Source: Nilaparvata lugens (Eukaryota; Arthropoda; Insecta; Hemiptera; Delphacidae). Taken from it: a stretch of 64,000 bases of DNA. The notes under the pieces are model-generated. The model searched no databases, was not told where the DNA came from, and was given only the letters and a program-made list of their open reading frames with translations. Made by a program: the position numbers and the translations under genes. This document shows positions 1 to 12,700 of this stretch, in pieces (the first letter of the stretch is position 1; every line of letters begins with the position of its first letter). Location of the stretch: positions 8,859,698 to 8,923,697 of the forward strand of contig NC_052506.1 of the NCBI RefSeq assembly GCF_014356525.2, in the 5' to 3' direction.

Positions 1-74
1 TAACCCCAAACTTACACAAGTAAAGCTGCGTTTACACAAAAGTTATTAACAAAATGTTAATAACTTAATCCTTA

Positions 75-1023
75 TCTCTATATATAAAAATGAATATCTG
101 TTTGTGTGTTAGTTTGTTTGTTTGTTAGTTTGTTTGTTCCCTATAGACTCGAAAACTACTTGACAGAACGGTATGAAACTTTGGAAATATGTTGTGTGAA
201 TATTGGGGATGTTTTCTGACCAGAAATCTCTATATATAAAAATTAATATCTGTTTGTGTGTTTGTTTGTTTGTTAGTTTGTTTGTTTGTTCCCTATAGAC
301 TCGAAAACTACTTGACAGAACGGTATGAAACTTTGGAAATATGTTGTGTGAATATTGGGGATGTTTTCTGACCAGAAATCTCTATATATAAAAATTAATA
401 TCTGTTTGTGTGTTTGTTTGTTTGTTAGTTTGTTTGTTTGTTCCCTATAGACTCGAAAACTACTTGACAGAACGGTATGAAACTTTGGAAATATGTTGTG
501 TGAATATTGGGGATGGTTTCTGACCAGAAATCTCTATATATAAAAATTAATATCTGTTTGTGTGTTAGTTTGTTTGTTCCCTATAGACTCGAAAACTACT
601 TGAAAGAACGGTATGAAACTTTGGAAATGTTGTGTGAATATTGGGGATGGTTTCTGACCAGAAATTTGAATAGGGGGGCTAATAATAATAATATTTATAT
701 TAATCCATTTTACAGACCCAAGTTTTCGAAATATTGTCGGTTGAGCGGCTAACGTAGAACGGGAAGATCATCATGATTCAAGATCATGTTGAGATAATAT
801 GATATAGCATATGAACTTACCAGCTGTAATAAGCACGTCACTCTGTGATAAAATTGTTTACTGGTATTAAAACGGTGGTTTTAAGCACATAGGAAGTCCG
901 TATTGAGATTTAAATAAGAATATTGATTGTCAGATAAATTTCATGATTCACCAAATAAAGTCAAGTGTGCACCACTGAGATACATTGATTTTTTGGCAAT
1001 ACTAAGTTCGCCGGGTAAGCTAG
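75..1023 (+). mobile_element. Non-autonomous Helitron with internal 152-bp tandem repeats
   Basis: Starts TCTCTATATATAAAAATGAA and ends GTTCGCCGGGTAAGCTAG, i.e. 5'-TC and 3'-CTAG (CTRR), preceded by host A and followed by host T. Uninterrupted copies of the host MITE in the same window (around 10260) read CCTTATAGATT, which equals the two flanks joined. Left part: four tandem units, the first three starting at 77, 229 and 381 (152-bp period), the fourth at 533 truncated. No RepHel coding. Confidence 0.75.
77..668 (+). repeat. Tandem repeat, 152-bp period, about 4 copies
   Basis: TCTATATATAAA starts recur at 77, 229, 381 and 533. Each unit carries a run of TTTG steps and the segment CCCTATAGACTCGAAAAC. 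The fourth is shorter. Array lies inside the Helitron. Confidence 0.9.
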
Positions 1024-1162
1024 TAGATTATATTATATAGATTGAACGGAACTTGACAAACACATGTTCTTTATGTGTATGATAAGTTACGTTCAATCTA
1101 ATAGAATCTATAAGGATTAAGTTATTAACATTTTGTTAATAGCTTTAATGTAAACGCAGCTT

Positions 1163-2150
1163 AAATAATGTTGATATCTACGAGTAGACCCCAACATCTT
1201 GACTTTATGTTTTCGATTGAATGAAAATAAGTTTTGTGAATCATTAGAATAGAATCATTCATTCAGGTCATAACAATTCAAAAAATTAATCGCATTTAAA
1301 AGCCCACAATTAACGTAATTATTTTTACTCATAACGAGCATTGATTAATTCCGTGAGCTTTTTATAAAATCAAAGAAATCGTAAGCAACATTGATGAAAG
1401 ATGTCAATTGACTCTAAATAAAGATCTGAATTGCAATTGCAATAAAGAATACATTATGGTTGGAAAATAGCTTAATAAGCCCAAATGACTGATTCATCAG
1501 AGACTTTCTTATCACAATCCAGTAGGAAGAATTACTCTTATCATAAAAGAAAAAAATCGACAATACTTTCCATTGTGATAACAAGCAATTCTATTTCATT
1601 CAAATAATCTTTATTCACACAAGAAAAAAAATACAGCACTAGAGACAATATTATGCATAATGAATATTCCCCACAAAGACGACAAGTCTAATTGTTTCAA
1701 ATTCTCTACAAAATCATCATTTATCAATTAATTAATTCAAAGATTACATAACAAATTGAAACAGATATAAGGCTAATTTTAAGGATATTTTTATTTAGAC
1801 GCGATGCGAACGAGTGCCACGAATAGCCTGCTATACGTGAGTTGTGACAATTATGTCGATAAACATGCTCTTTCGAATGTCCCCACAAATAGAAATCACT
1901 TTAGATGATTTGAAAGCAGTATACTCACTAAGGTGGCGTAGATCACTGATAATACACTGGAACGAGTGTAAAAATCTTTCTGTACATAATATAAATTTTC
2001 CTCAGGGAAGGAGAACGTCACCTTCCTAACATACTTTTCTCTACAAAAAGTAAATGGCATATACTCACAACTATTTTACTGTTTGTTTTTTATTTCTAAA
2101 ATGAAATTGTTTCTCGTGGCTAGTGGTCAACCTGTATAGATAATACGGTT
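1163..2150. other. AT-rich intronic or intergenic stretch, nothing recognised
   Basis: No supported exon or repeat structure seen. A 61-codon open frame near 1844-2029 has no recognisable features. Presumably within or beyond the next intron of the GPR180-like gene. Confidence 0.5.
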
Positions 2151-2154
2151 TCAG

Positions 2155-3360
2155 GGCCAGTTGCACGTACGTCGGTTGATGTTTAATCACGATTGAATGC
2201 TATATTTTAATCGATATTAGCGCTAACTGATGCATTTTGGTTGCACCAAACAGAAAATTCAACAGATTAAACTAACCGGCGTCAAAAAAATTAATTCTGA
2301 TTAGTTGGCACCATTTTAACGGTGATTAGCTGAAACGATGAAAATTTGGTTGCACATAGGTAGAAATCAAAAAATAACGCCGGTAAAACTAATCGACGTA
2401 AAATATTTTTAACAGGCCATTCACGGGGAAATAAATCCAATTAACGCCGGTTACCTATTGATAGCTGTCTTCCAATTGGTTTTTGGTAAAAAAAACTACA
2501 AAATTCAAAGTATGAGCTAAATATATGAGTGAATTTCATCCGTTAATAGAATAAAGAAATGTATTTAGCTGATATTAGCATTCAAAATTATATTATAATT
2601 TTTGAGGTTAGTTTTCGATCTGTTGTCGTCTGCAGATAGCAGCATAGCACTTGACACTGGCGACAGCCAGAATTTTTATGGTGCATGCCTCTGTATTGAA
2701 TGGTCAAATTCACCGCTTCAATAACATAACCTCATTTTTACCTCAATACATACCTATCATTATCAGTTGAAATTAAACTCATTTCTATTTCTAATAATAT
2801 TGGACCATGATCTCGTTTGTTAATCTTTTTTTCAGTTTTAAATTCAATAACAATCATTTTGTGCCATTTGTTCAGAATAATAACATCTGTCGGTTAAATT
2901 ACATTGTTGCCAGATTGTACTTACTTACGAAGCGCTACAGCCCTGCGTGGACCTTGGCCTCCTCAACTATTCGCCTCCAATCATCTCTCTGACATGCCTG
3001 CGTCTTCCAATTCCTCACTCCTAAGCGTGTCAGATCTTTCTCCACATCTTGCAGCCAGCGTGTTCTAGGGCGGCCTCTTCTTCTCGTTCCTTCCATTATC
3101 CCAGAAAGCATCTGTCTCTGCATTCTGTTCTCCTCCATTCTCTGTACATGACCTAGCCAGCTAATTCTTCTGGATTTTATATAACGTACAGTGTTGCCAG
3201 ATTGTGAAACCGTTAAAATCTTGGTAATTTAACCGGAAAACTTAATCGGGGTTAAATATTAACCGACCTAACGAAATAAGGAACAGAAATGAATTCGTAA
3301 AACTAACGCTGATTTGTTAATCAGCGTTAATGTCTATATTTAACAGATGTGCAAATGACC
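2155..3360. repeat. Diverged palindromic repeat of the 'ttgcac...ccggtt' MITE family, interrupted by a LINE tail
   Basis: Repeated segments built on GCCAGTTGCAC, TAATCACGATT and AACGCCGG motifs occur at 2155-2460 and again in reverse sense at 3190-3360, on either side of the LINE fragment. They resemble the cleaner copies at 23083-23234 and 32211-32349. Boundaries are uncertain. Confidence 0.45.
2919..3192 (-). mobile_element. 5'-truncated non-LTR retrotransposon tail (RT C-terminal domain)
   Basis: Minus-strand frame from 3138 reads GRPRTRWLQDVEKDL and QRDDWRRIVEEAKVH, the typical end of one insect non-LTR ORF2 family (RGRPxxRWxxDVExDL ... WRxIVxEAK). It is followed by a short TAAG-type 3' tail. 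The 13-bp direct repeat GTTGCCAGATTGT flanks it exactly (2906-2918 and 3193-3205), fixing the insertion limits. Confidence 0.8.
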
Positions 3361-3467
3361 CTCAGTCTGTTAAGTGATTGTCTAATAAAAGTAATTCAAT
3401 GAATGATCAATTGGTTGTTAAACAATGATTTTGAATTCGTCGTTTGACTAGTTCCGAGTTTACTTAC

Positions 3468-3701
3468 TCGTGATAAGATATCGAGGATATCTCCAGCCAT
3501 AGCTATCCTATGATAGCCGACTCCGTCAATGGAGAACTTGGTGACGTCTAGCAGATTGAAGAGAAGGCCGACAAACTCCAATAGCAGACTGACGGTGAAC
3601 AGCTTAGTGACGGGGTGGTGCTGACGCGTCACTGCGTACATCTGCAGAGGCACCAGCACCATGTAGCACAGAAAGAACACCAGGTACAACAGTATTGTGT
3701 T
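3468..3701 (-). CDS. GPR180-like exon 3 (first transmembrane helices)
   Basis: 234 nt (78 codons, phase 0 on both sides): acceptor TTTTCAG, donor CGA|GTAAGT. It encodes a helix TILLYLVFFLCYMVLVPLQ, a short loop (TRQHHPVTK), a second helix LFTVSLLLEFVGLLFNLL, then the IDGVG loop and the start of a third helix. Base composition is markedly more GC-rich than the flanks. The next exon is expected below position 3468 but was not recognised in 1-3467, so it probably lies outside the window. Confidence 0.85.
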
Positions 3702-6700
3702 CTGAAAAATGACATTTCAACCCTTATTAAACAACAATTAACCCTAGAAAGACAACACAAAACAAGCAACGCTTAAAGACAACATGGGGTTACACATGTT
3801 TTATTTAAAAAGCTTGGTCTATTAACTGTGCCATCTTTGTATGTATATGAAGTTGTAATGCATGTGAAAACGAGTGGTGTGATCCAGAATTCAGATGTTC
3901 ATGAGTATAATACGCGAAACAGAGCAGATTATCATATAATGGGTCACAATAGTAGGTTATTTGAACAAAAACCAGATTATATTGGTAGGAAATTTTATAA
4001 CAAGCTACCTCAAATCTTGAAAAGTAATGATGATTTAAAGATTTTCAAAAAACAAATGAAAAAATATTTAGTTGATAGAGCTTTTTATAGTGTACAAGAA
4101 TTCCTTTCAAACCTAAACTAGGTTGAACTACTTAGTGTTAGAATTATTATGTAATAACATGACTTGTCTTATACTCCATGACTGGAGTCTTTAGGACGTA
4201 ATCTAAGAAAAAAAAAACATAACCACAACGGCTAAAAATAAACTTTTTACTCGTGATATTTTTCAAAGTTTTTTGATTTGTAAATCATCAAGCTATCAAA
4301 ATGAAAAAGTTTTCCCAGGAAAACATTTTTTTCTGTACATTACTTTTTGAGATATGAGCGCCTAAAGTTTCAATTTTTGGGACAGAACATTTCAAATTCG
4401 GTAAGAGATAAATCCATGAGATTTAGAGGATAGATTTTTCATAGTATTGTTGATCGAGTGAAACAAAAATTTTCTGGAAATATCAATTTTTAAGATAGTT
4501 ATTCAATTTACTAAAAATAACCAAAAATAACTTTTAGTTGAGTTATTTTTGTTAAATTGAATAAGTTTTCCATAAGTTTATATTTTCAGAAAATTTTTGT
4601 TTTACTAGATCAACAATACCATGAAGAATCCATCCTCTAAATCTCATGGATTGATATCAATTGATACATCGATTAAATGGTTTATTAATTTTGTAAGTTA
4701 AGATTTCTAAGATTGATACTCGTTGCAGCACACAAACCTCTGGTTTTGCTGGCAACGCCTATAAGCTAATTTTGAGAAGAATTATTATTTATTTCATGTT
4801 AATGTTTAAATCAAGTTTTTAATTGTGTTTTTGTTTTGAAAAAATTGTATTGAATTATGGCAAATAAAGAATTTGAATTTGAAAATTTGAATTTGAATTT
4901 GAATTATATCGTACCGAATTTGAAATGTTCTGTCCCAAAAATTCAAACTTCAGTCGCTCATATCTCAAAAAGTAATGATCGGAAAAAATGTTTACCTGAG
5001 AAAACTTTTTCATTTTGATAGCTTGATGATATACAAATCAAAAAACTTAGAAAAATATCACGAGTAGAAAGTTTATTTTTAGCCTTTGCACAGCCTTAAT
5101 ATATCTAAAAACTACCCGTCAGGCTTGCTTCGCTCGCCGTATCCGTCTAGCCAGGACCACCGACTGGATCGTCAAAAAATGAGATCAGCGGGCTCGCTTC
5201 GCTCGCCTGCATTTTTCATTTGAGCATGCTTCACGCCGATATAGTAACAGGTGTTTTTACCAGCGTTTTTCTACGTTTTCTCAAATTTTCGAGATCAAAT
5301 TGACATAAAACATTCAAATTCAGTACAGAGGTTCCGCTGAGGTCTTCTACAAATCGAGAGGTCTTCAATATTTCGCCTATGATATGCTCAAAACTGAACA
5401 TTTTCTGTCTATTAATTGATGAAAGAACTGAGAAAACGCTGGGAAAACGCTAATTTTGGGCGTATCTTTGGCGTTATTTCAAATTCCTTCTAACACAACA
5501 TTATTACACCCTAGCTGAGATTCTGTACTAAATTTGAACAATTTCTGTTCATTTGTTCTCGATAAATCTGAGAAAAAAGCAAAAAAAAAAACGCTAATTT
5601 TGGTCGTATCTTTGACGTTATTGCAAATTCCTTCTAACACAACATTATTGACCGAGCGAAGTGAGGTCTAAGAGCTTGTTCACATGACAGCGATTTACGC
5701 TCGGTTGTCGCTCGATTGGCAAATCGCTCGGTTTGCCAGCCTCGTACACATGACAGCGATTCATGAGCGGTTTACGCTCGGTTATGATAAATAATTACTA
5801 GGTACAACATCTATGTACTCAATCTTAATATCTTAATCTATGTACTAAATCACTATATTACTCTTAAACATATATTACTGCTCTGATCGAAACCACTCGG
5901 TTGACTGAAGACATGTGTACGCTCTCATGCCTTCTCTAGTATATCGAGCCGCCTGGCAACCGAGTGACAACCGAGCGTTGTAGTCTGAGACTACAACCGC
6001 CGCGATTCGCCGGCGACTACTAAGAGCCAGTTCACATGACAGCGATTTACGTTCGGTTGTCGCGCGGTTGACAAACCGAGCGATTGCCAGGTATAGGGAA
6101 ACACATGGTGCCGTACACATGCATCGCTCGGTTTTAATAGTCGCCGGCGAATCGCGGCGGTTGTAGTCTCAGACCACAGCCGCTCGGTTGTCGCTCGGTT
6201 GCTGGCGAAACGAGCCTGAAGGCTAGTGTTTTCATTTCTACATTAACTGACAACTGTTTTTATCTTATTTCCCCATTTGCAGGTTGGATTGTACCTTCAA
6301 GATTCAAGTTGAATCCGAAAGTCAAACATGTTCAATATCTACTTGAATCAACAAAACTAGAATAAGGGTCTAAATTAGTATGGTGGATGGTGGATGGAAG
6401 TTTCTGTTCTACTCAAAACTTGAATTCAAGTTTTCAAAATACTTTCATTTTACTCAAAACTTGAATTCAAGGAAACTTGACTATTGTAAACGCCTCTTAT
6501 CCTGAACAACTTTTTCCACGTCCTTCCCAACATGTCTTCCCTTCTGGAACACTTGGTTTTTATCGTTGACATTTTTTCAACGGGAATTAAAAACAGATGG
6601 ACATATTAAACTGAAGGTCCCGGCTGACATATTAAAGTCGTGAGTTGTGAAGCCCATTGACGGCTAAAATTAAATATATATACAGACTAGGTGGGACCTT

Positions 6701-9700
6701 CCCGTAAGGGACTCCCCACTAACAAAAAGCCATATGAATCTTCTTTTTTCCAACGATTTTAATCTTAATTATGAATAGCCTATAATTTTCTTGCTTGACC
6801 TTTACGAGCACTAATTAGATACAATTACCTTGAAATAAACATCTGAATATTAGATAAATAAAAGAAGGTAAATAAATTTATTGATATTGGAAACCCCTCG
6901 TTCGGCATTCACTTACTATAATATTATTACAATAAACGTTCATTTTCTTATTTACTTTCAATTATTTTGCGAGTGTATAATTATAAAATTAAATAATGAA
7001 GCCAACAATTTCAAAGCTGTGTTTACACCAAAGTTATTAACAAAATGTTTGTTTCTCCGTCCTTATAGATTCTATTAGATTGAACATAACTTATCATACA
7101 CAGACATGATGAACATATGTTTCTGTCAAGTTCCGTTCAATCTAATCTATAGAGTCTATAAAGGACGGGAAAATAAACATTTTGTTAATAACTTGATCCT
7201 TATAGATTCTATTAGATTGAACATAACTTATCATACACAGTCAGGGCCGGAACAAGGGGGGGGGGGCAGAGGGGGCGGTTGCCCCGGGCGGCAGGGTTGA
7301 GGGGCGGCAAATTTCTGGTTGCAGAAAATTTGTTTAATACAGTTTGTAAAAGTTTTTAATGAAACGAGCCAAACGTCATAAGTAACGTCAATTAAGTAAT
7401 TTCAAAACTGCATAACGTAATAATCAAACAATAATTATAATTTTACAATAGCAATCAATATAAATCTATTGCAACGAGTAGAAAACACTGAGCGAGTGAG
7501 AGCCCTAATAGCATAATAAGCAGCACAGCAAAGTTTTTTTACAATTTTAGCTGATCGCCATCCCACTCAATGCCAGCCTCACTGCCATGCCGCCCCCAAT
7601 CAGTGTTGCCAGATGTGGGGAATTTTCGCCTAGTTGAAAGGTAAATTTTTACTCTTAGAGTAAATTTTTAAATAAAAGAATTACTCAATTTGAAAATATA
7701 TTTTACTAATTCTAAAGCTGGTGAGTTGGCAGACACATATAAGGAAGACTTGAACAAAAAGGAGTTGATATCTGAAATTGAAAGTTTCAAAGGCTTTGCA
7801 TTAGGAGTGGATAATAAATTGAAAACGTCTAGTGCTTCCACTTCATTAGAACTCATTTTAAAGAACAAGCTGGAAGAAATGTACCCAAATATCACAACAG
7901 GACTTAAAATATTCCTCACACTACCAGTATCGGTTGCTACCGGAGAAAGGAGTTTCAGCAAGCTCAAGTTGGTCAAAAATCACCTAAGAAGTTCTATGTC
8001 TCAACAAAGACTCACTGATCTTAGCATTATTACCATTGAACACAAGCGAGCCTCAAACATTAGTTTTGATAAAGTGATCAAAGAATTTGCCTCCAAAAAG
8101 AGTCGTAAAGTAATCATTACAGATTAAGTTATGATGCATCTAAAGTCTATACTACTACGACCTACATACCATTATTTATAGTGTGAATATTTGTATGAAT
8201 TAAAATACTTTATAAAAACTATCTCAACTTTTCTTAATTTATTTGTTTACCTGTTCCATTTTTGTTTAATTTGTGAGGGATTTTTTTGTGGGTGAAGAGG
8301 GGGAGGGGCGGCAAATTTTAGTTTGCCCCCCCTCAAAAATTGTCTAGATCCGGCCCTGTACACAGTCATGATGAACATATGTTTCTGTCAAGTTCCGTTC
8401 AATCTAATCTATAGAGTCTATGAGGACGGAAAAATAAACATTTTGTTAATAACTTGATCCTTATAGATTCTATTAGATTGAACGGAACTTGACAAACACA
8501 TATGTTCATCATGTGTATGATAAGTTATGTTCATTCTTATATGATCTATCCTATCATAGCCACCTCTAATACAAGGCCCCGGCCTACGATATTGTAACAT
8601 CGCAGTGTAGGCCTAGAATCTAATACATGATTGGTGAAAAAGATTTTGAAAAAATACCAGCTGATCTTTTAACATGAATAGGCAGCTGGTATTTTTTTAA
8701 ATATTTTTCACCAATCATGTATTAGATTCTAGGCCTACACTGCGACGTTGCAATATCGTAGGCCGGGGCCTTGTATTAGAGGTGGCTATGATCCTACACT
8801 ATTAAACGAGCAACTTCTGTTTTTATATTGTTTATATGTTTGTATTTCACCGGATCTCGAAAACAGCTCTAACGATTCCCACGAAATTCAGAACATAGTA
8901 GGTTTATAATATAAAGATTCGATTGAACTAGGTCTCATCCTTTGGAAAACTCGCTGAAGGACATTAAAAGGATAATTATTAATCATCCATGGAAAAACAG
9001 CTGATAATAATTATTTCGTCGTCTGTTGGTGATGGAAGTGAGTGAGAGAGTTCATGTGTTGGACTGTGTCAAAATTATGACTCAGCTGTTGAACTTTTGT
9101 AATCATTTAATCAGGAACTTGGTGCCGGTTGCAAAAAAACCGGGTTACTTTCAATCCTGATTAATTCCAGTAGATCAATCTTTTTGAAATGGTCTTCTCT
9201 GATTTGGTTCACGTGAAGTTAATCAGGATTAAAATCTAACCGGCTTTTGTGCAACTGGGCCTTTGTGAGGGAAATTTTTTGCCTTCCCTTTGGGAATTAA
9301 TCTCAATTGACTGTGATTAGATAGAACATTTCTGTATGAATGTTATTATAATTTCTTCTTTCGTAATACATTTTTTGCACTCCAGAGCGAAGCTCGGTCT
9401 CCGATATTTAGGATTAAGTTATTAACATTTTGTTAATAACTTTGGTGTAAGCGCAGCTTAAGTGGATCTAATATGTGTTTGAATGAATTTTTTAATTAAT
9501 TACTTTTCAAATGAATTATTTAGAGCAAGTATTGTTTTATGAACTGAGATGAAAGCAACGTATTGATCATCAAACTAGACGTTAGACGTAACACGTTATT
9601 GTTCTCCAAACTATAAATTGTGACAAGTTATTGTTGATCGAGCTCACGAGACTTTATTGTTCATCAGACTATTGTTCGACTTTATTGTTCATAAAAAAAG

Positions 9701-12700
9701 GTTCGTCATAAAATTATATCAAGTATACATTCAGTAATTGTGTTTCTGACAATAGGATAAAGGCATATTACCTGTCTATCAAAAGAGAATTGATAGATGA
9801 GCGGATTGAAGCTGCTAATATTTGGATTTCCATTAACAAACCAAATATCATATTCAAGTTCAGCTTCTTCATTGAAATGATGCCACTCACAGGTGGTTTC
9901 ATTTCGGTAGCATGCGACTAGACTCAGGTACCAAAATCTGAAAATAAGGAAAACGGTTAAAGATAAAATGGTCGTTACACATCATTTTTATTCTAAAGAG
10001 GAATTTAAGATAGAAGTATTTAGGATAAATTATCAATATTGAATTAATTTTAACAATTAAAGTTATTTTATTTGTAAAGTTTTTGTGGCAAAGTATTATG
10101 AGAGCTTATAGCCTATCATTCTAGAATTAATACATCACAATATGTATTACATAATTATGAAACGATATAAATGTATGTAATATGTATTAAAATATAAAGT
10201 TTACCGTTCAAAAAACATCAAACTCTTTAGCTGCGTTTACACCAAAGTTATTAGCAAAATGTTAATAACTTAATCCTTATAGATTCTATTAGATTGATAA
10301 TAACTTATCATACACATGATGAACATATGTGTTTGTCAAGCTCCGTTCAATCCAATAGAATCTATAAGGATTAAGTTATTAACATTTTGTTAATAACTTG
10401 ATCCTTATAGATTCTATTAGATTGATAATAACTTATCATACACATGATGAACATATGTGTTTGTCAAGCTCCGTTCAATCCAATAGAATCTATAAGGATT
10501 AAGTTATTAACATTTTTTAATAAGTTTGATGTAAACGCAGCTTTAGTCTGATCAGAATATTGATTGTTCATTTATCAAACATGTACAATACCGTTAATAG
10601 GCTTCTGAACTCAAAAATCATAAATAAGAACTAAATAAATAATAAAACTTTCATTTGAATAGGAGCACAACTGAAAACTGAACTGAATTGAAAACTAGAG
10701 CAATTATTTTTTACAATAAAGTTCCAATACTTCCCGAATTACATAAACATCTTGATCAAAACATTACCATAAATAGAAAGCTGATAGAGAAGTTGTTTAG
10801 CCCGATTTAGTTTTCACGGAGTCAGGTCCTTTAGCTGCATAATTTAAACCCAAAAATAAATGACTACATCAGAAGTAAAATAGAATTGAAACGCTCTTTA
10901 GACTTCCAAACTTGACAAGTAATTTTTGATTACTAAAATAAGCATGTTATACCTTGAATTGCCCAGTGAGTATAGAATGTAATATTCCATACTATTATTT
11001 TATTCCCATACTATTCCATACTATTGCCCAGTGAGTATAGAATGTATAGAATGGTATATTTCATGCTCACTGGAATTGCCAACATGTAGGCTATAATAAT
11101 ATTATTGTTCATTGCCCAGTAAAAAGGTGGATTAGTTTCAAATGAAAATTTTATTAATAACATTTCTCTTTACATCACCAAAATTAAATACATATATAGA
11201 GTTTGAGCAATAATTGTTTTTCATTCGTATACAGATTGAGTACTGACATCAAAATTATATCAATCTTTCAACAAGAAACTGAGAATAAATAACTGTTCAA
11301 ATGAAAGGTTTATAAAATTTCAGGAGAGGAACCAATGTCTAATAAAGCTGCATTACGTCAAGTTAGGCCTTCACATTACAATCTACATATTAAATTTTCT
11401 TTTAAATGTAAAGTCAACATAGAAAACGGACCTATCGGTTACTGAATTCTTACTAAATTATTTCTACTGTTTCAGAACCTAACAGAAGTAATTTTAAATA
11501 ATAAATGGATACATTGTTGAGAAGCAATAAAGGATCGTTGAAGATGTTTCTCGTGTAAAATAATTATCAAATGAGGAAAACTTGTAGGTAATATTATATT
11601 AATGATTCCAAGAAATCCGAATTCGGAGAAAATAACAATTCTGAAATTTCCTTATGGTAGGTATTTTTCAAGTTCTTATTATTGGGCGTAGTCTGTGTGG
11701 TTAGAATGAATGCAACACTTCAAATTGCAGCCTATGAACTAGACAATACAGTTTTAGTTGTAGCAACAAGGACAGTGACATGCAACCGGTTAAGAAACTG
11801 GAGTGAAGGGTTTTAGCATGACTTTCTCTGGTCGCGATCAATAACAGTCATAATCATAACGGCAGAAACACGTTCCGGACTATTCACAGCGTCTATAGTC
11901 GAATAAAGTGATCAGAGAAATCTACATGTGATAATATAACATGTAATGTTCCGTAATGATTTGATTAAAGTCAGACAAAAAGATAGGATTGTCTCATACA
12001 ACAAATAATTAAGTTTCAATTTGTGAGAGGAGATAAAATACATGCAACATTTTTCAAATATTTATTAAGACTAGAATTTTATTTAAGAATACATTTTTTA
12101 ATAATTTATTTAAATTATTGAGTTTATAATTGAAAAGTTAAAATGATTTATTGAAATATTCAAGTTTTTCATAGCTTACTAATAGTCCAGTCAAAGAAAG
12201 ATTATAGAGGGAAAAGTTTGGAACACAATTTTCAACTCCACAGCTCTTTTAAGGATAGTTAGAGGATTAACATATCAAAAGTCCTCACCCCTACCGCCTG
12301 TGGTAAAAGGGTGGGGGTGGTTTTAGTGTAAATATACATAAAATTGAAGATAATTTGATGCTCTATCAGCTCATAATCAGACGGTTTTTTTTAATCAATC
12401 GCTCAAAAATGATAAGGCCGAAAAGATGAAGATATTGGAGGCAGAAATGTTTTTTCAAAAAATGTCTCACCTTCAGGAGCGGATATCTCAGAAACTATGA
12501 GAGATATGGAAAAAATGTAGAAGACAAGACTTGTTGGTAATTTTGTAAGCTTAAATTTTGCAAAGAATACAAATGTTCATAAGATGCATAGTTCCCGAGA
12601 CATATGCGAAAAATGAGAAAATGGTACTTTCAAACCACCCCCACCCCTTAGCACAGGGTGTAGGGGTGAGGACTTTTGATATGTTAATCCTCTAACTATT

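Larger units (their letters stand above)
24..1162. mobile_element. 190-bp foldback MITE split by a Helitron insertion
   Basis: Ends are inverted: AGCTGCGTTTACAC on the left and GTGTAAACGCAGCT-like on the right, flanked by TAA on both sides (a 3-bp duplication, as in Harbinger-type elements). Without the 949-bp insert at 75-1023 the element is about 190 bp. It matches further copies at 10229-10545 and parts at 7013-7241, 8359-8552 and 9411-9461. Confidence 0.7.
7013..9461. mobile_element. Host foldback MITE carrying three nested insertions
   Basis: Starts AGCTGTGTTTACACC and ends GGTGTAAGCGCAGCT, the ends of the MITE family at 24-1162. Host pieces are 7013-7241, 8359-8552 and 9411-9461. Between them sit a hAT derivative (7242-8358), a foldback (8555-8790) and a Helitron-like segment (about 8800-9410). 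It also shows internal duplication of the MITE core. Confidence 0.65.

Noticed and set aside
507..752. 81-codon plus-strand frame
   Set aside because: Lies in Helitron tandem repeats, no family resemblance.
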